Assembly (NCBI GenBank): GCA_040954595.2
Contig: CM082587.2
Span: 3,224,001-3,288,000, forward strand
Origin: Balanoglossus misakiensis
Taxonomy: Eukaryota; Hemichordata
Length of the DNA: 64,000 bases
Reading direction: 5' to 3'
The notes beneath the pieces were generated by a model. The model was given only the letters and a program-made list of their open reading frames with translations. It was not told the origin of the DNA and did no database searches. Numbering within the stretch: position 1 is the first letter of the stretch; each line of letters opens with the position of its first letter. Position numbers and translations under genes: made by a program. Positions 51,600 to 62,750 of this stretch are shown piece after piece.

Positions 51600-53945
51600 G
51601 CAGTGGCAGTCGTTAAATGAATCCTAAGTTGTCGGCCTATGTCAAAGACTTATGGACTAATTTCTTTCAAAGTTCTCATGCGACACCTCGAATATAATTT
51701 CTCACGTCTGTCTTAACTCTTGTGATTCTATTATCCACTTAGCAGCTCTATCTCCCCCCACCCCTCCCTTGTTTGGCGTATCTTCACTTGAAGTGAATTA
51801 ACAGCTATACAAAATTCAACATCCTTGAGAACAAATATTAAATTTGGGCTTAGGAAACTTCCTTCTGACAACGCACGTATGGTACGTGACCCATACAGTG
51901 CTTGATATCAACTGAACAATACGCGGAGAAGCTGAACATGAACTTCAAACACAGCCGCGCCTTCAAAGACATCTAAAGCTGCACGTACCGAGTGCAGAAT
52001 GCATGGGTAGAATCACGTGACAGGTTCCTTCAATCCGATATATCCGATTTTTCTCACAAAACGGGTCAGCTCAAAATCCTTGAATCGAACATTTCTTTTC
52101 TCGTCTCGATCGCCATTCACACATGCGTGACACGGCTAATAAAGATTGCCAGTTATTCCCCGGGCTTCAGATGTGATGATACCTAAAGAAATGATGACAA
52201 TCAAACTGCACGTTCTGCATTGCAGACATTGTCACTGCTGGTATGAAATGATTGTTATTTCTATGTGATATCAATATGCGGAAAACAGTTTCAAAGTAAT
52301 TAATATCGATTTCAAAATGGCCGCCATTTTAAATTCGACGAGGCAAAACACAAAATTATCTGTTCTAAAGTTATTGGCGGCGTTTTGAATGCCGGATAGC
52401 ATTTGTCTTGGTGTTACGTCACCCTGGGCAGCCCGAAAAATGGCTGATATCAATTTGTTTAACATCATAGTCCTGTACTACACGAGTTTTAAATTAAGGC
52501 TGTGTCGATTTTCTTTAATAATATGGCCGGCCTGGCCTCGGTATTGTAACCCACTTCTTATTTTACATACTGAACTGTATAGCGCCATCTATAAAAAAAA
52601 TCCTGTTTGCTAAAAAGAAACGAAATAAGTGGACAAGGCTTGATAATGATGGCGCTGTAAATAGAGCAAAAATAATCGTGGTTGCTCGCGTAACTAGGGG
52701 TATTAGCGCCATCACTCAAATCCATCCCTGAATAGAACATGCTCCTTTTAAGGACACTCGAGGATTTTTTTCCCTTGGCCTTCCAATTAACTTTTCAAGC
52801 ATCATCTGATAGCTATTGGCCATGCATTGTACCGTGACGGACAATGTGAATGTGATCGTGATAGCGACGGCACACCCATTTATCCCGCAAGTTTCAACTT
52901 CAGAAACTTAGTCCTGTCACTAGTCTGTTTATGCCATTTACAAGAACATTGGAAAGCACGTCTGTGAACCCAGTAAGCCCCGCGAGGGAATCCACAAATG
53001 ATGCCCCACTTTAATTGTTCATCATCTCATTTGAGCAGCAAGCTTTACTAGTCAGTATTCTCTAATTAGCTTTATTACCCGATTGGCGTGAAGCATTCAG
53101 GGAGTGGACTCGAACCGAATTCATGTAATGATCTGAGCTTTATGATTCACAGCTTTACAAAAAGTTGAGAATCCCAGAAAAAAGTTCCTCGTGTGTTATG
53201 ATAGCCATCAGCAGCTTCCCATCTTGTGCAAGAAAAAGAACAAGATTTTTGCTTTGGTCGAGTCGCCACGAACAACGAACAACGGTGCCTTACAATTTTC
53301 AGTTCATCAGAACTCCAATTCCCCACCGACCATTGATCCGTGTCACGTTTCGCACGAAACTGGTCTGATCTGAACACTGAGAACTGTGCGTCGCATGGAA
53401 TATTTTCTCCGCCAACTTTCAACCACATCTGCGAGTCTTAAACTTCTCGGGGAGCCCATCCCTACGTGTTTCCTGAAAGACGTTCTGTAGATTTTCCTCC
53501 GGCCTGCCACATAATTCCATGAGTACATGTATACCAGGAGCTAGTATCATGAAAAAGAAACAAATCTGGCAAGGATTCACAGTAAAAAAATACATATAAT
53601 AGAAGAATCGACCGAACGTGCCCTTAGTAATAATTCACATTTTGACCCGGTGGCAATGTATGTACTAATTAGTGACTACCATCTCTCTGCTGCCGATTTG
53701 CTGGAGTTTGAAATGAAAACGTACAAAGCACAGTGACGGCACCAATTTAACACTTTTCATACACATCTCCAATAAATATGCCGTGGGTGCATTCAGAAGC
53801 TACTGGTGTCCATATTCATGGTCATTCGGCACTCTGATATCTGTAGACGATAAAATCTGGTCCAAGAAGAAAGGGGTGTCATTTCCACCTAAACTTGCGT
53901 ATGCCGCACTTCTTTGCCATAATCTCTTTTCAAGATCTAGAGGAT
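51600..53945. other. Spacer between the two GPCR genes
   Basis: No coding exon recognised. A palindromic AAAATGGCCGCCATTTT occurs at about 52314-52330. AGCGCCATC occurs at 52581 and 52705, with its reverse complement at 52648. A minus-strand open frame at 53147-53428 has no domain. Confidence 0.4.
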
Positions 53946-53981
53946 CATTGCAGTTCTTCATATAACTCCAATTAAGATATC

Positions 53982-54977
53982 ATGGCTGACAACGGAACAA
54001 GCGCAGATCTGTATAACGAGACGCTAACGGGCGGCTCTCCGGCCGTCAACACCAACTTCGAGACGGGCATCCTGACAACGGTGTCCGTGATCGGCATCGC
54101 CGGAGTCATCGGCAATGCCGTGGTGATGTTCGTGGTGTACCGAGCCAAGCAGCTGCACAACATCACCAACTATTTCGTCGCCCACCAGGCGTTCATCGAC
54201 TGCATCTCCTCCTTCTTCATTCTCTACCACTACATCCTCCCGATACCGAAGCCACCAGCGGGCGTGGCCGGCCACTTGCTCTGCAAGCTCTGGGCGGCCC
54301 GATTCCCAATGTGGATGAGCCTGGTCGTGTCCACCTACAATCTGGTCACCTTGACGCTGGAACGCTACATCGCCATCGTGTTTCCGTTCACCTACTTGAA
54401 GCTCTTCACACCGCGGCGGTTGATACCGATCTTCATCGGCACCTGGGTCTTCGCAACCCTCTTCAAGTCCGTCAACCTCCTGCGAACGACCCTCTTGAAC
54501 GGTCGCTGTGTGCACACGTTGCCGTTCACCCCGGCCGAATACAAAGTCATCGCTCTCTTCACGTTCCTCGTGCAGTACGCTTTTCCGCTACTGTTCATGT
54601 TTTTCGCCTATCTGCACGTCGTGCTGGTGATCAGTTCCAAGATAACCAACCGGGTCGGTCCCAGCAATGACTTGCCCCAAGTACAACAAGATTCCATGTC
54701 CACAGCTCGACGCAACGTCATCAAGACCCAGATGATTGTCTGCGCAGCCTTCGCCATACTCTGGGCTCCTAATCAATTCTACTTCTTCATCAGAAACTTT
54801 ACCTCCGCTCACATACCCAACTATTTTCACAATGTGACCATAGTCATTGCCTTTTTCAACAGTTGTGTTAACCCGTTTATATACGCTTTAAAGTACAAGC
54901 AGTTTCATAGTGGCATGAAAGTTGCCTTTCGCTGTTCGGGCAGTAACAGCATTCAGAGTGTTACTACCGTGACATAA
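53982..54977 (+). CDS. Rhodopsin-class (class A) GPCR, peptide-receptor-like, copy 2
   Basis: A 331-residue single-exon receptor, paralogue of the gene 3 kb upstream on the same strand (about 70% identical by eye from TM1 to the end of TM7). Seen: glycosylation sites N4 (NGT) and N12 (NET); TM1 G44-N45; Asp73 in TM2; Cys101 and Cys176 as the disulfide pair; ERY at 127-129; LWAP at 260-263 in TM6; NPFIY at 297-301; and Cys318 as a palmitoylation candidate. The N-terminus, extracellular loop 2 (about 165-185) and the C-tail differ most from copy 1. That pattern would fit a changed ligand preference with the same coupling, which is inference. A possible acceptor (ATCATTGCAG) ends at 53953, so a 5' UTR intron is possible. 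No specific ligand can be named. Confidence 0.93.
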   Translation: MADNGTSADLYNETLTGGSPAVNTNFETGILTTVSVIGIAGVIGNAVVMFVVYRAKQLHNITNYFVAHQAFIDCISSFFILYHYILPIPKPPAGVAGHLLCKLWAARFPMWMSLVVSTYNLVTLTLERYIAIVFPFTYLKLFTPRRLIPIFIGTWVFATLFKSVNLLRTTLLNGRCVHTLPFTPAEYKVIALFTFLVQYAFPLLFMFFAYLHVVLVISSKITNRVGPSNDLPQVQQDSMSTARRNVIKTQMIVCAAFAILWAPNQFYFFIRNFTSAHIPNYFHNVTIVIAFFNSCVNPFIYALKYKQFHSGMKVAFRCSGSNSIQSVTTVT

Positions 54978-55153
54978 GTTTTGAGTTACTTTCACGAAGG
55001 AAAGAAGAGAGACATAAAGCAGTCGTACAGTCCAAATATTACATTGAAATATCAAACTTTGTTATTTTATACAGAGACAGCTCTTTCGTGAAAATTCGCA
55101 ATTCTATGATGATCGATAAATTTTACCGAACTCATAAAGCCATTACAATCGTA

Positions 55154-55159
55154 AATAAA
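55154..55159 (+). terminator. Proximal poly(A) signal of GPCR 2
   Basis: AATAAA about 180 bases after the stop codon. A second AATAAA lies at 55641-55646, so two alternative 3' ends are possible. Confidence 0.45.
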
Positions 55160-55640
55160 TGTTATGCCTTTTTTGTGAACTTCGTGCCATTGCATTCATT
55201 ATCTGACACGTTTTATTCGTCATGAAAAATATAAAAAGACTTAAATTCTAAAAATTATCAGCACGATTTCCTGATCCGTTCACAATCTGACATTGTGCGT
55301 CGTGTTTTAACGTCACGTGCGTGGCGATGTACACCTCGTAATTTACCAATGGTTTTATTATATAGACGTCTAAAATTGAAAGAAGGGTTTAATGTTTATA
55401 AAATATCTGCTACAGTCAGTTTTCATGAAGTTATTGTTAAATGTAAACCAGGATATACTATTATATTTATTTTCCATACTATCTTATGAATGTGAACTGT
55501 TTCGTACAAAATACAGAACTATGTCTTGTAATTCAATTTTAGTATTCCTCTCATAATTAACATTGCTTGCACTGTTATGTTTATAATATTTACTTCTTTC
55601 CACAATAATTGTATATATATATAAAAAAATCTAGTTCCTG

Positions 55641-55646
55641 AATAAA
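55641..55646 (+). terminator. Distal poly(A) signal of GPCR 2
   Basis: AATAAA about 665 bases after the stop, comparable in distance to the signal of copy 1. Either this or 55154-55159 could be the one used. Confidence 0.45.
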
Positions 55647-55659
55647 GGAAACTGATCAA

Positions 55660-56251
55660 ACATGACTGGTTCGTGTGTTGTGATGAGCACCAAGGCGGCC
55701 AGCTTGGAACCCTTCTCTAAAATCAAACCAAAGCTGGATTTAATTAATCTCTCAGAGTTTTAATAATCCAGCTCTTCGATTGCACAATTTATCAATCCAT
55801 TCATCCATCTGTAAAGCCTATACTGATTCAAGCGAAAGTGAAATGAAAACAATCTGTTTCACAGCGTGTTGCAATAGTCCGAAATCCGCGATTGCGTCAA
55901 TCCTGATCGACAGCCCAGGGAGTGTCGATCCTGCATGCATGCCACACCCAATCCCCTTGATTAGGAACCCTGTTAACGGCTACAATGCTGTGCATCTATA
56001 GTTGATGGGATTAATTGGCATACAAGGCAAATCAAGAGAAAAGATAATCATCACTCCATCGATCTTGTTCATGTACTTCAAAATGATAGTATGTAAACCA
56101 AATGTTAGGCCTAACTACCCAAGTTTTCGCGATCCCGAGTCCCCTTCATCTCTACTCCCTTAACCCCGGTTGAAAATCCTACGTCCCCAGTAAGAGGATA
56201 CAATTAAAAGAGAATTTATAGTTGCTCACTCACATCACGTCTGATTTCGCC
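55660..56251. other. Intergenic spacer upstream of the methyltransferase gene
   Basis: No coding exon recognised. It must contain the promoter and 5' UTR of the gene starting at 56252, but I see no clear TATA box. Confidence 0.4.
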
Positions 56252-58203
56252 ATGAAAACACCGCCTGTTAACTTTCTCCGTGTTCTGTTCTTGATTGCAA
56301 TTGCCACAGTTTTGTGGCTACTACTACATCCAGGTAAGACCCATCTGATAATAAATAAACGGACCATGAACACCGTATTCTCGGTAACGGTTATACGTCA
56401 TGGGTTACACGGTTACGGTATGCAGATTTTATTTTTTGCAGGTCAAGTTAAAAATAAAAGTCTGGACAGGGAAACAACGGTAAGTTTGTCCAAAAATAAA
56501 GTTGATCTTTAACAAAAATGGTTCCGATGTATGTATCTCTGTCTAGCCAAATTATTGCCGGTGGCTTGGCGGTCAAAACGCTCATTGTAAGCATTAAGAC
56601 AGACACTTTTAATCATGGGCATATGTAAATTAAGGATGCTTGCATACCTTCAACTACGATTAGGAGGAGAAACAAGAGAAACCCGAACGCTATGTTATTG
56701 ATCCAGCGGTTGAAGACATCCTCACTGAAGACCAGTTTCGTGGCCTTCTTATCGACACTATTTCAAGACCAACTTACACTTGTATGGATGATCAACGAAT
56801 GGGTGTACCTTTTCCCGAAGATGGAGGATACAATGTATGTATGGATGTTGATGTAAATCCAAACCGATGTATCGTGTATTCATTTGGGTGAGTATCGCAT
56901 TCTTTTATGTGATGTAACATTGCTATCTCAAATGTGGTATCATAATATTGCTTCAAAATATAGTGATGACCACTTAAATCAACTACATGTAACTGTGCAT
57001 CATGTATATTTTATATGTTGTTCTAGGATCGCTCAAAAATGGTCGTTTGACGATGACATGGGAAACTACGGTTGTAATGTATACAGTTTTGACCCATTGT
57101 AAGTATGACCTTGTGGTGAAATTTAAAACATTTCTTCACGTTATTAAACTGCGACTACTGTTAAAGGGCGACGATCCTCTTATGCGCATGTGCCAAAAAT
57201 CAAATAACCGAATGACAAGATATTTCTTCTTTGTTGCAGTAATGGGATGACTGAACATCAACGTTCTGATCGAGTTCGATTCTATGACATCGGGCTTTGT
57301 GACGAGGATAGTGACAATGTTTTTCATAGTCTCACAGGCAAAACTATAAAATGTCGATCTGTAGGTGGTGTCAGGAGAATGTTAAACCATGAAAAGGTAA
57401 CGGCATTGGAACTTGGTTTCGCACTGATGTTAAGGGTATGACCTTCAAGCATACACTCCAACATACCTGAAGCTACTGTGTTCAAAGTTATACTACTGTG
57501 TCACACGTATACTATTTTCAATTTGTGCCGTGGCATAATCCAAGATGGCTGCTGGAGGACATCTTGTTACGAAGGTTTTATGTCACTTGTGCAAAATTGT
57601 CTCAAATTTGACACTCAAATGGCCATTAACTCTATGGAGAAAATTTAAATTAGTGATTTTTACAGTAAAAAGATCACAAGACACCCTGTTTTTGTTATCA
57701 AAGAGTGATCACACAGTTATATAGCAAAGAATTTTTGTGACAATCGGTCTCCAGGTCTGTACTATGTTACAGACATACTTTCGTTATTTAGATCACATCA
57801 CACTTATAATTGTCACTGCAGTTACCCTATTTTTCCATGCATTTTCTTTCTTATTTTGCAGAGAGACATTGACGTTCTTAAAATGGATGTCGAAGGAGAT
57901 GAATGGGCGTCTCTGAATCAGATCATGTCGAATGGTATCATCAATCGCGTGAAGCAGCTCATTTTTGAACTGCACGTCAGGAGGATCCTCACAAAACTAA
58001 GCGTACCGGTCACGACCTCTGACATGTTCAAGCTTTTCAGAAGACTGCAGCATGAACACGGTTTTCAGCTCTGGTTCATGCACGAAAACGAAATTGTTGC
58101 CACTGACAACTACGGACCATACGGAGGAAATCACAGCAGAGATTTCGAACTCGCGTGGGTGAATACAAACTTTGTGAAAGGAAACACACGTACGGAAGAA
58201 TGA
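56252..58203 (+). CDS. METTL24-like: METTL24-like membrane-anchored methyltransferase (6 exons, 304 aa)
   Basis: Six coding exons join in phase with GT-AG introns: 56252-56333, 56442-56479, 56664-56887, 57027-57098, 57240-57396, 57862-58203 (915 nt with stop). Residues 9-27 form a hydrophobic segment after a short basic N-terminus, so a signal anchor (type II, Golgi/ER lumen) is likely. The methyltransferase fold follows: CIVYSFG (109-115) resembles SAM-binding motif I, WSFD (120-123), and GCNVYSFDPF (130-139) carries the post-I acidic residue. DVLKMDVEGDEW (195-206) is the signature shared by METTL24 and FkbM-type methyltransferases. Human METTL24 is somewhat longer (366 residues from memory); the difference lies before the catalytic part. 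The substrate is unknown for the family. The ATG at 56252 is preferred because the frame upstream has no other ATG. Many invertebrates carry several copies, so orthology is not certain. Confidence 0.85.
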
Positions 58204-58307
58204 TGATAAATATTTCTTTGTGTGCTACATTCCTGTTGCAAGGCATTTCTTGACAGGCAACATGTTTTTCTTGACTTAATATCATATGTATTTCAATACA
58301 GAACACG

Positions 58308-58313
58308 TTTATT
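58308..58313 (-). terminator. Candidate poly(A) signal of the aminotransferase gene
   Basis: AATAAA on the minus strand (TTTATT on the plus strand) about 400 bases beyond the minus-strand stop. It is the only canonical hexamer I see in that interval. If used, this transcript overlaps the 3' UTR of the METTL24-like gene. Confidence 0.35.
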
Positions 58314-58470
58314 TAGAATATTACTTTGAAAATGGTGCTCTGGTTCACGTCTGATAAAAGACGTTATTAATATTGTGAATTGGGAAGGTATACATATTGA
58401 TGGTTAATTCAGTATTACTTGGAGGTTGTAATTGATATTTCTGTTTATGGAAATCTCATATTTGCAAGGC

Positions 58471-58476
58471 AATAAA
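58471..58476 (+). terminator. Poly(A) signal of the METTL24-like gene
   Basis: AATAAA about 270 bases after the stop codon. It lies 236 bases from the stop of the converging aminotransferase gene. Confidence 0.55.
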
Positions 58477-58711
58477 CTACATACAGAGTAAATGTAAAGT
58501 GGAGACCAGGAGTGGAGTAATATTTAAGGTGGCCTTAATAGTTCACGAATAATTCATTTAAGATTAAAACTTCACATTATGTACTTTAAAACTGTCAGTT
58601 GGACATATTCATGACCACTGTATGAGCTTATGTCTTCGTATTTTGGCTGATATGTGGTTTCTGGCACTCAAACTGCATCCAGACTGACATCTCACAGAAT
58701 GCCGGATGAAA

Positions 58712-61700
58712 TTACTTCTTTGTCATGGAGTCCTTCCATTCCCTGATAATCTTCTCTGCCTTGTCTAATGTGCTCTCTTCCTGTAAGTGTGACAGATTAG
58801 GGACTGTGTTGAGAAATACATGTTGTGCAAATCAGAATACAGTACACAGCAGAACCTCTCTCTGCCTGATTCCATCCATGAATGAAAGAATACAATATCT
58901 GAGCTGACATACCTTGATGAAACAGAATCTGATGTAATTTTCTCCTAGGTGCTTGTGGTCTTTACTGTAAAATGCACTCGGGGGAATAGCACCAATTCCC
59001 TGTGGGATTGTGAAGATGAGTTCAGTGTCATGACACAATAATTGTATTAAATTCAATTGATTATGTTAATTAAAGTACAGCTTTTCGCTAATCTTAGGAG
59101 TACATGAAAAGTATTGATTTAAACTATGGTTTTATTAAAATGAAATTACTTAATTAGGCAGGCCAGTGGAGAATGTATATGGCATTTCCCTATATTACCT
59201 TTTTCATGGTTAACCATCGAACCAACTTGTAATCTCGATTTCCTTCGCCAAGTTCAGGGTCATCCAAGTTTACATCTGCAAGTAAGCATATAGACACCAG
59301 AGGAGCATTATGGGTAAAAAGTTGACCAATCTCTAACCTGTATTTCACCTCACAACTGAAAGCAGAAGTTCTCACCTTGCAGATAGTTAATGTAAACTGA
59401 CATGGCCAGAAATTAATTGAAACATGATCACTGCGAGTATAACTTTGATTCTGCTTATCAATTAATTGTCAGAACATACCAATGCCAGATGTGTCAGCCA
59501 TCATGAAATAGCCACCTTCGGGAATGATGGGTTTCATACCAACTTCTGCCAAAAACTTTCTCATTCTTTCTCGTTTGCCTTCCAACATGTCTGCCAATTC
59601 CTTAAAGTAGCTGTCAGGTTTATTCAGTCGGGCCATCTCGATCTCGAACCCTATTGCTGCAGCTTCCTATTAGGAGAAAGACATTGTGTGACTGTGGTAG
59701 AAAGTCTGTCTGTCTGTATGTCTGACTGTCTGTCCATCCATCTGCCTATTTGTCTCTCAGTTCACCTGTCTCTTTCTCTCTGTCTCCTTTGAGATAGCCA
59801 CAGTGGGCTGAAATCTATTATATACCTTTATTTGATCTATTAAAATGTTGTGACGCACTAATCTTGCAAAATGGTGGAAGGATATGCATGAGACTGTAGA
59901 ATCAAACTCGCACCACACATGAAATCATGTATCATGGAACTTACCTGGAGAGGGGTAGGAATTGTATACAGACTATTCTGATGTACTGTCATTAAATGAC
60001 GGATTAGGTGGGCTGGACCAAATGACCATCCAAGCTGATGAGAAAAAAAGGCGAATCATTGACTCTTCATATACATAAGTCATCCAAATGCATAACAGTC
60101 CTGTACCATGCATAAGGCATGATGTTGTCCCTATACCTGTCTGTGGTTTTCTAGCTGCGTATCCACACAGCCATTATTGACAGTCCCGTGCACTCACCTT
60201 CCAGCCTGTAACGCTGAATGTTTTACCAGCACTGCCTATAGTTATGGTGCGATCCCACATTCCTGGCAAAGATGCTGTTTGGTAATGAAGGAAGGAAGTG
60301 TCAGTCTGGCCAAGTCTTGCTATGAAACATCACTATTTGACAACAAAGCTGTTAAGACCAATGCATCACCCATGTAATCAGCTATCAGTTTATTGGGCTA
60401 AATTACAGATCTCTGTGGCTGGTGTTAGATATCTGATGGCAGATTGCACGGCCAAGTAATAACATTTAAAGAAATTTCCCCAAATATACAGAAATTTTAG
60501 TATGCCAAGTAACACTCACCCATTCTTACATGTTCACTACCAGAATACACCAGCCATTCATAAACTTCATCACTGATGCATATGACGTCGTGTTTCTTGC
60601 ACAAGTCTGCCACCATTTCCAATTCACTTTTCTGAAATACCTGCAGGAATAGTTTGGGAACACAGAAAGGAAGTGATCAGAAACAATGTGGTGATTGCAA
60701 TTTCAAGGTGCATTTTGTAATAGGTACACAATCAGATAGAACCGTTTTTTTTTTTTGGGGGGGGGGGAGTGGTTGATTAGTGGGAGGGGGAGGGGTTTGG
60801 TGATAGTGATGTATTGGTTTCTACTTACTTTCCCCAGGGGGTTGTTTGGAGTGTTTATGAGAAGAGCTTTGGTTTTATCAGTAAATTTGCTGGCAAGTTC
60901 CTCTGGATCTAGAACGAAATCTGTGGTCGACTGCACACCAGGATGTTTCTGAAGAGAGGGCGGTACAAAGGTCAAAGGTCAACAAATCAAACAGCCAAAA
61001 ACATCAAAGAATATCAAATATGTGATATCTACAAGCCACTGTTGCCCCATGGGTAGAATTACACATACAACACAGTGCAGTAAAACAATAACGTGGTATA
61101 CTTACTGGTCTGAGCGGGACAAATACTGGTGTTCCGCCAGCCATTTTGACCATGGGTTCGTAGCAGTCAAAGTATGGCTCTATTATGATCACCTACATAT
61201 ACAAGAAAATGAAAGAAATGAAAAGTTTTCCATGGCTGTGAAAGAATCAATAGCCAATTCACAACTCTGACTCTTCCATACAATGCAGTCCAAAACAGGT
61301 TAGGGCAGTCAACCAGTCTGTCTCCTTTCTCTTAAAGTATTATTCTCATAATACTACATCTACTTTACAGGTTACCTGATTCCCAACCTCAGCATGAATC
61401 CCACAGTGCCTTGCAATTTACCTCATCCCCATGATCGATCAATCCCATGATGCTGCAGAAGAGAGAATCATAGGCTCCAACAGTGCACAGCACTTCAGTG
61501 TTCTGGTTGATTTCTCTGCCAATCAACTGACCATACAGAGTGGCTATTGCCTTCACCAACCTTGGATGGCCCTGTAAAATAAAATACTTTTATTCAGGAG
61601 CATGCCACATGTAAGCTCAAAGGTGCGAGTCTTCAGTATGTAAATTGTCAAGTGGGGAGCCAAATTGTGTTTCAATGTGCACATGAAACGAAATACTATC

Positions 61701-62342
61701 ATGGCAACAGACCTCCGACACATGAATCAACTACTGTATTCACAGACTTACAAAACCCCTGGTGTATTGATGCATCATGATATTATCACTGGTCACAGTC
61801 TTGGCTAAGGCATCCACCAGGTGGGCAGGTGCGGCAAAGTCCGGAAAACCCTGCAAAAAGAGACATTGGATCAAACTTAAAATTTCAAAAGAAATGTTTA
61901 AAGATAATCCCCACATACATCCATTTATCATGTTTCATCAGGGATATCACAGGAATGTGCCTTGTTCCACCCTCCCATTGGAGATTACTGAAGGGAAAAA
62001 ATGCTGAAAATCAGAGCATTTCATGTACATTTTGGATATTTACTCACCTGTCCAAGGTTAACAGGTTTATATTCCAAGGCTAATCCCACAAACTCAACCC
62101 TAAAAATATCAAGTATTATTTTACTCGGTTAATGCTGCAGGCATTGAAAACAGGGGTTATTGCTTAATTAAAATCTTCATTTAAGTAAAGTATCATATTT
62201 GCGAACTTACCACACATTTTTGTCAAGTCCCTGGATTCTCTTGGCTGGGCCGTGCTTCTTAGACATTGTTGGGGCCTGTGAAAGTGTCAAATGAAACGCA
62301 TGAGACAGACAGACAGACAGACGGACAGATAGACAGACAGAT

Positions 62343-62374
<32 letters not shown>

Positions 62375-62750
62375 AGTATGGAGAAAGATACATGTAAAGC
62401 AAGTAATTGTCTTGGAGAGGCAGAAGCGATGGTTAACCCATCCTGTCAATGGGCACATGTACATGCATACATGCACCCATTCAATAAAATTAAAATGACA
62501 TCAGAAAATGAACATCACCCCACTATACATGACAAATTTGAAGACAACTATATGTTTCCTCTGTCACGTTTAACTACTGTAGATTACTGTAACCTTACAC
62601 GTCACTCATTTTCAAAACAATTGTTCTGAAATCATCAGTACTTACAGATGAGCTGAAGTGAACTGGTTGATTGCTAAATAAAGAGTACGCAGCTGGATTA
62701 AGCACCCTACGTGATAGCTGTTTTATTGTGTGAATAGTGGCAAGCATCAT
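58712..62750 (-). CDS. KYAT3-like: Kynurenine-oxoglutarate / cysteine-S-conjugate aminotransferase, 14 exons, 461 aa
   Basis: PLP enzyme (fold type I) that transaminates kynurenine and glutamine and can cleave cysteine conjugates. Exons, 5' to 3': 62750-62646, 62275-62211, 62099-62048, 61850-61752, 61571-61422, 61192-61106, 60948-60829, 60640-60520, 60274-60198, 60034-59945, 59666-59480, 59275-59199, 58999-58913, 58780-58712. All phases agree and the sum is 1386 nt. Seen: LGQGFPDF (72-79), YTRGFGHP (103-110), GAYDSL (139-144), NNPLGK with Asn222, SDEVYEW with Asp250 and Tyr253, [12 protein letters not shown] with Schiff-base Lys284, and IRFCF with Arg434 for the substrate carboxylate. Exon 1 encodes a Ser/Arg-rich, acid-free leader typical of mitochondrial import. 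Met39 in exon 2 could start a cytosolic form. Length fits human KYAT3 (454 from memory). Features of KYAT1 ([15 protein letters not shown]) and KYAT3 (AKRIQGLD, leader exon) are mixed, so it may predate that split. The Met-Met start at 62750 is preferred over an in-frame Met at 62834. Confidence 0.95.
59704..59790. repeat. CTGT/CTCT-rich microsatellite in a KYAT intron
   Basis: Degenerate (CTGT)n passing into CTCT, in the intron between the exons ending at 59945 and starting at 59666. No coding meaning. Confidence 0.8.
60745..60768. repeat. T12-G12 homopolymer junction in a KYAT intron
   Basis: Twelve Ts directly followed by twelve Gs, then GGGAGGGGGAGGGG, close to the exon boundary at 60829. 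It is purine/pyrimidine-biased and could form non-B DNA. Confidence 0.9.
62302..62377. repeat. (CAGA)n microsatellite in the first KYAT intron
   Basis: About 18 CAGA units with CGGA and TAGA variants. The Cys-Leu-Ser-Val minus-strand frame across it is an artefact. It lies about 25 bases upstream (in transcript order) of the acceptor at 62276. Confidence 0.95.

Noticed and set aside
53090-53130. tRNA T-loop-like GGTTCGAGTCC on the minus strand
   Set aside because: The flanking bases do not pair as a five-base T-stem, and no acceptor or anticodon arm could be built.
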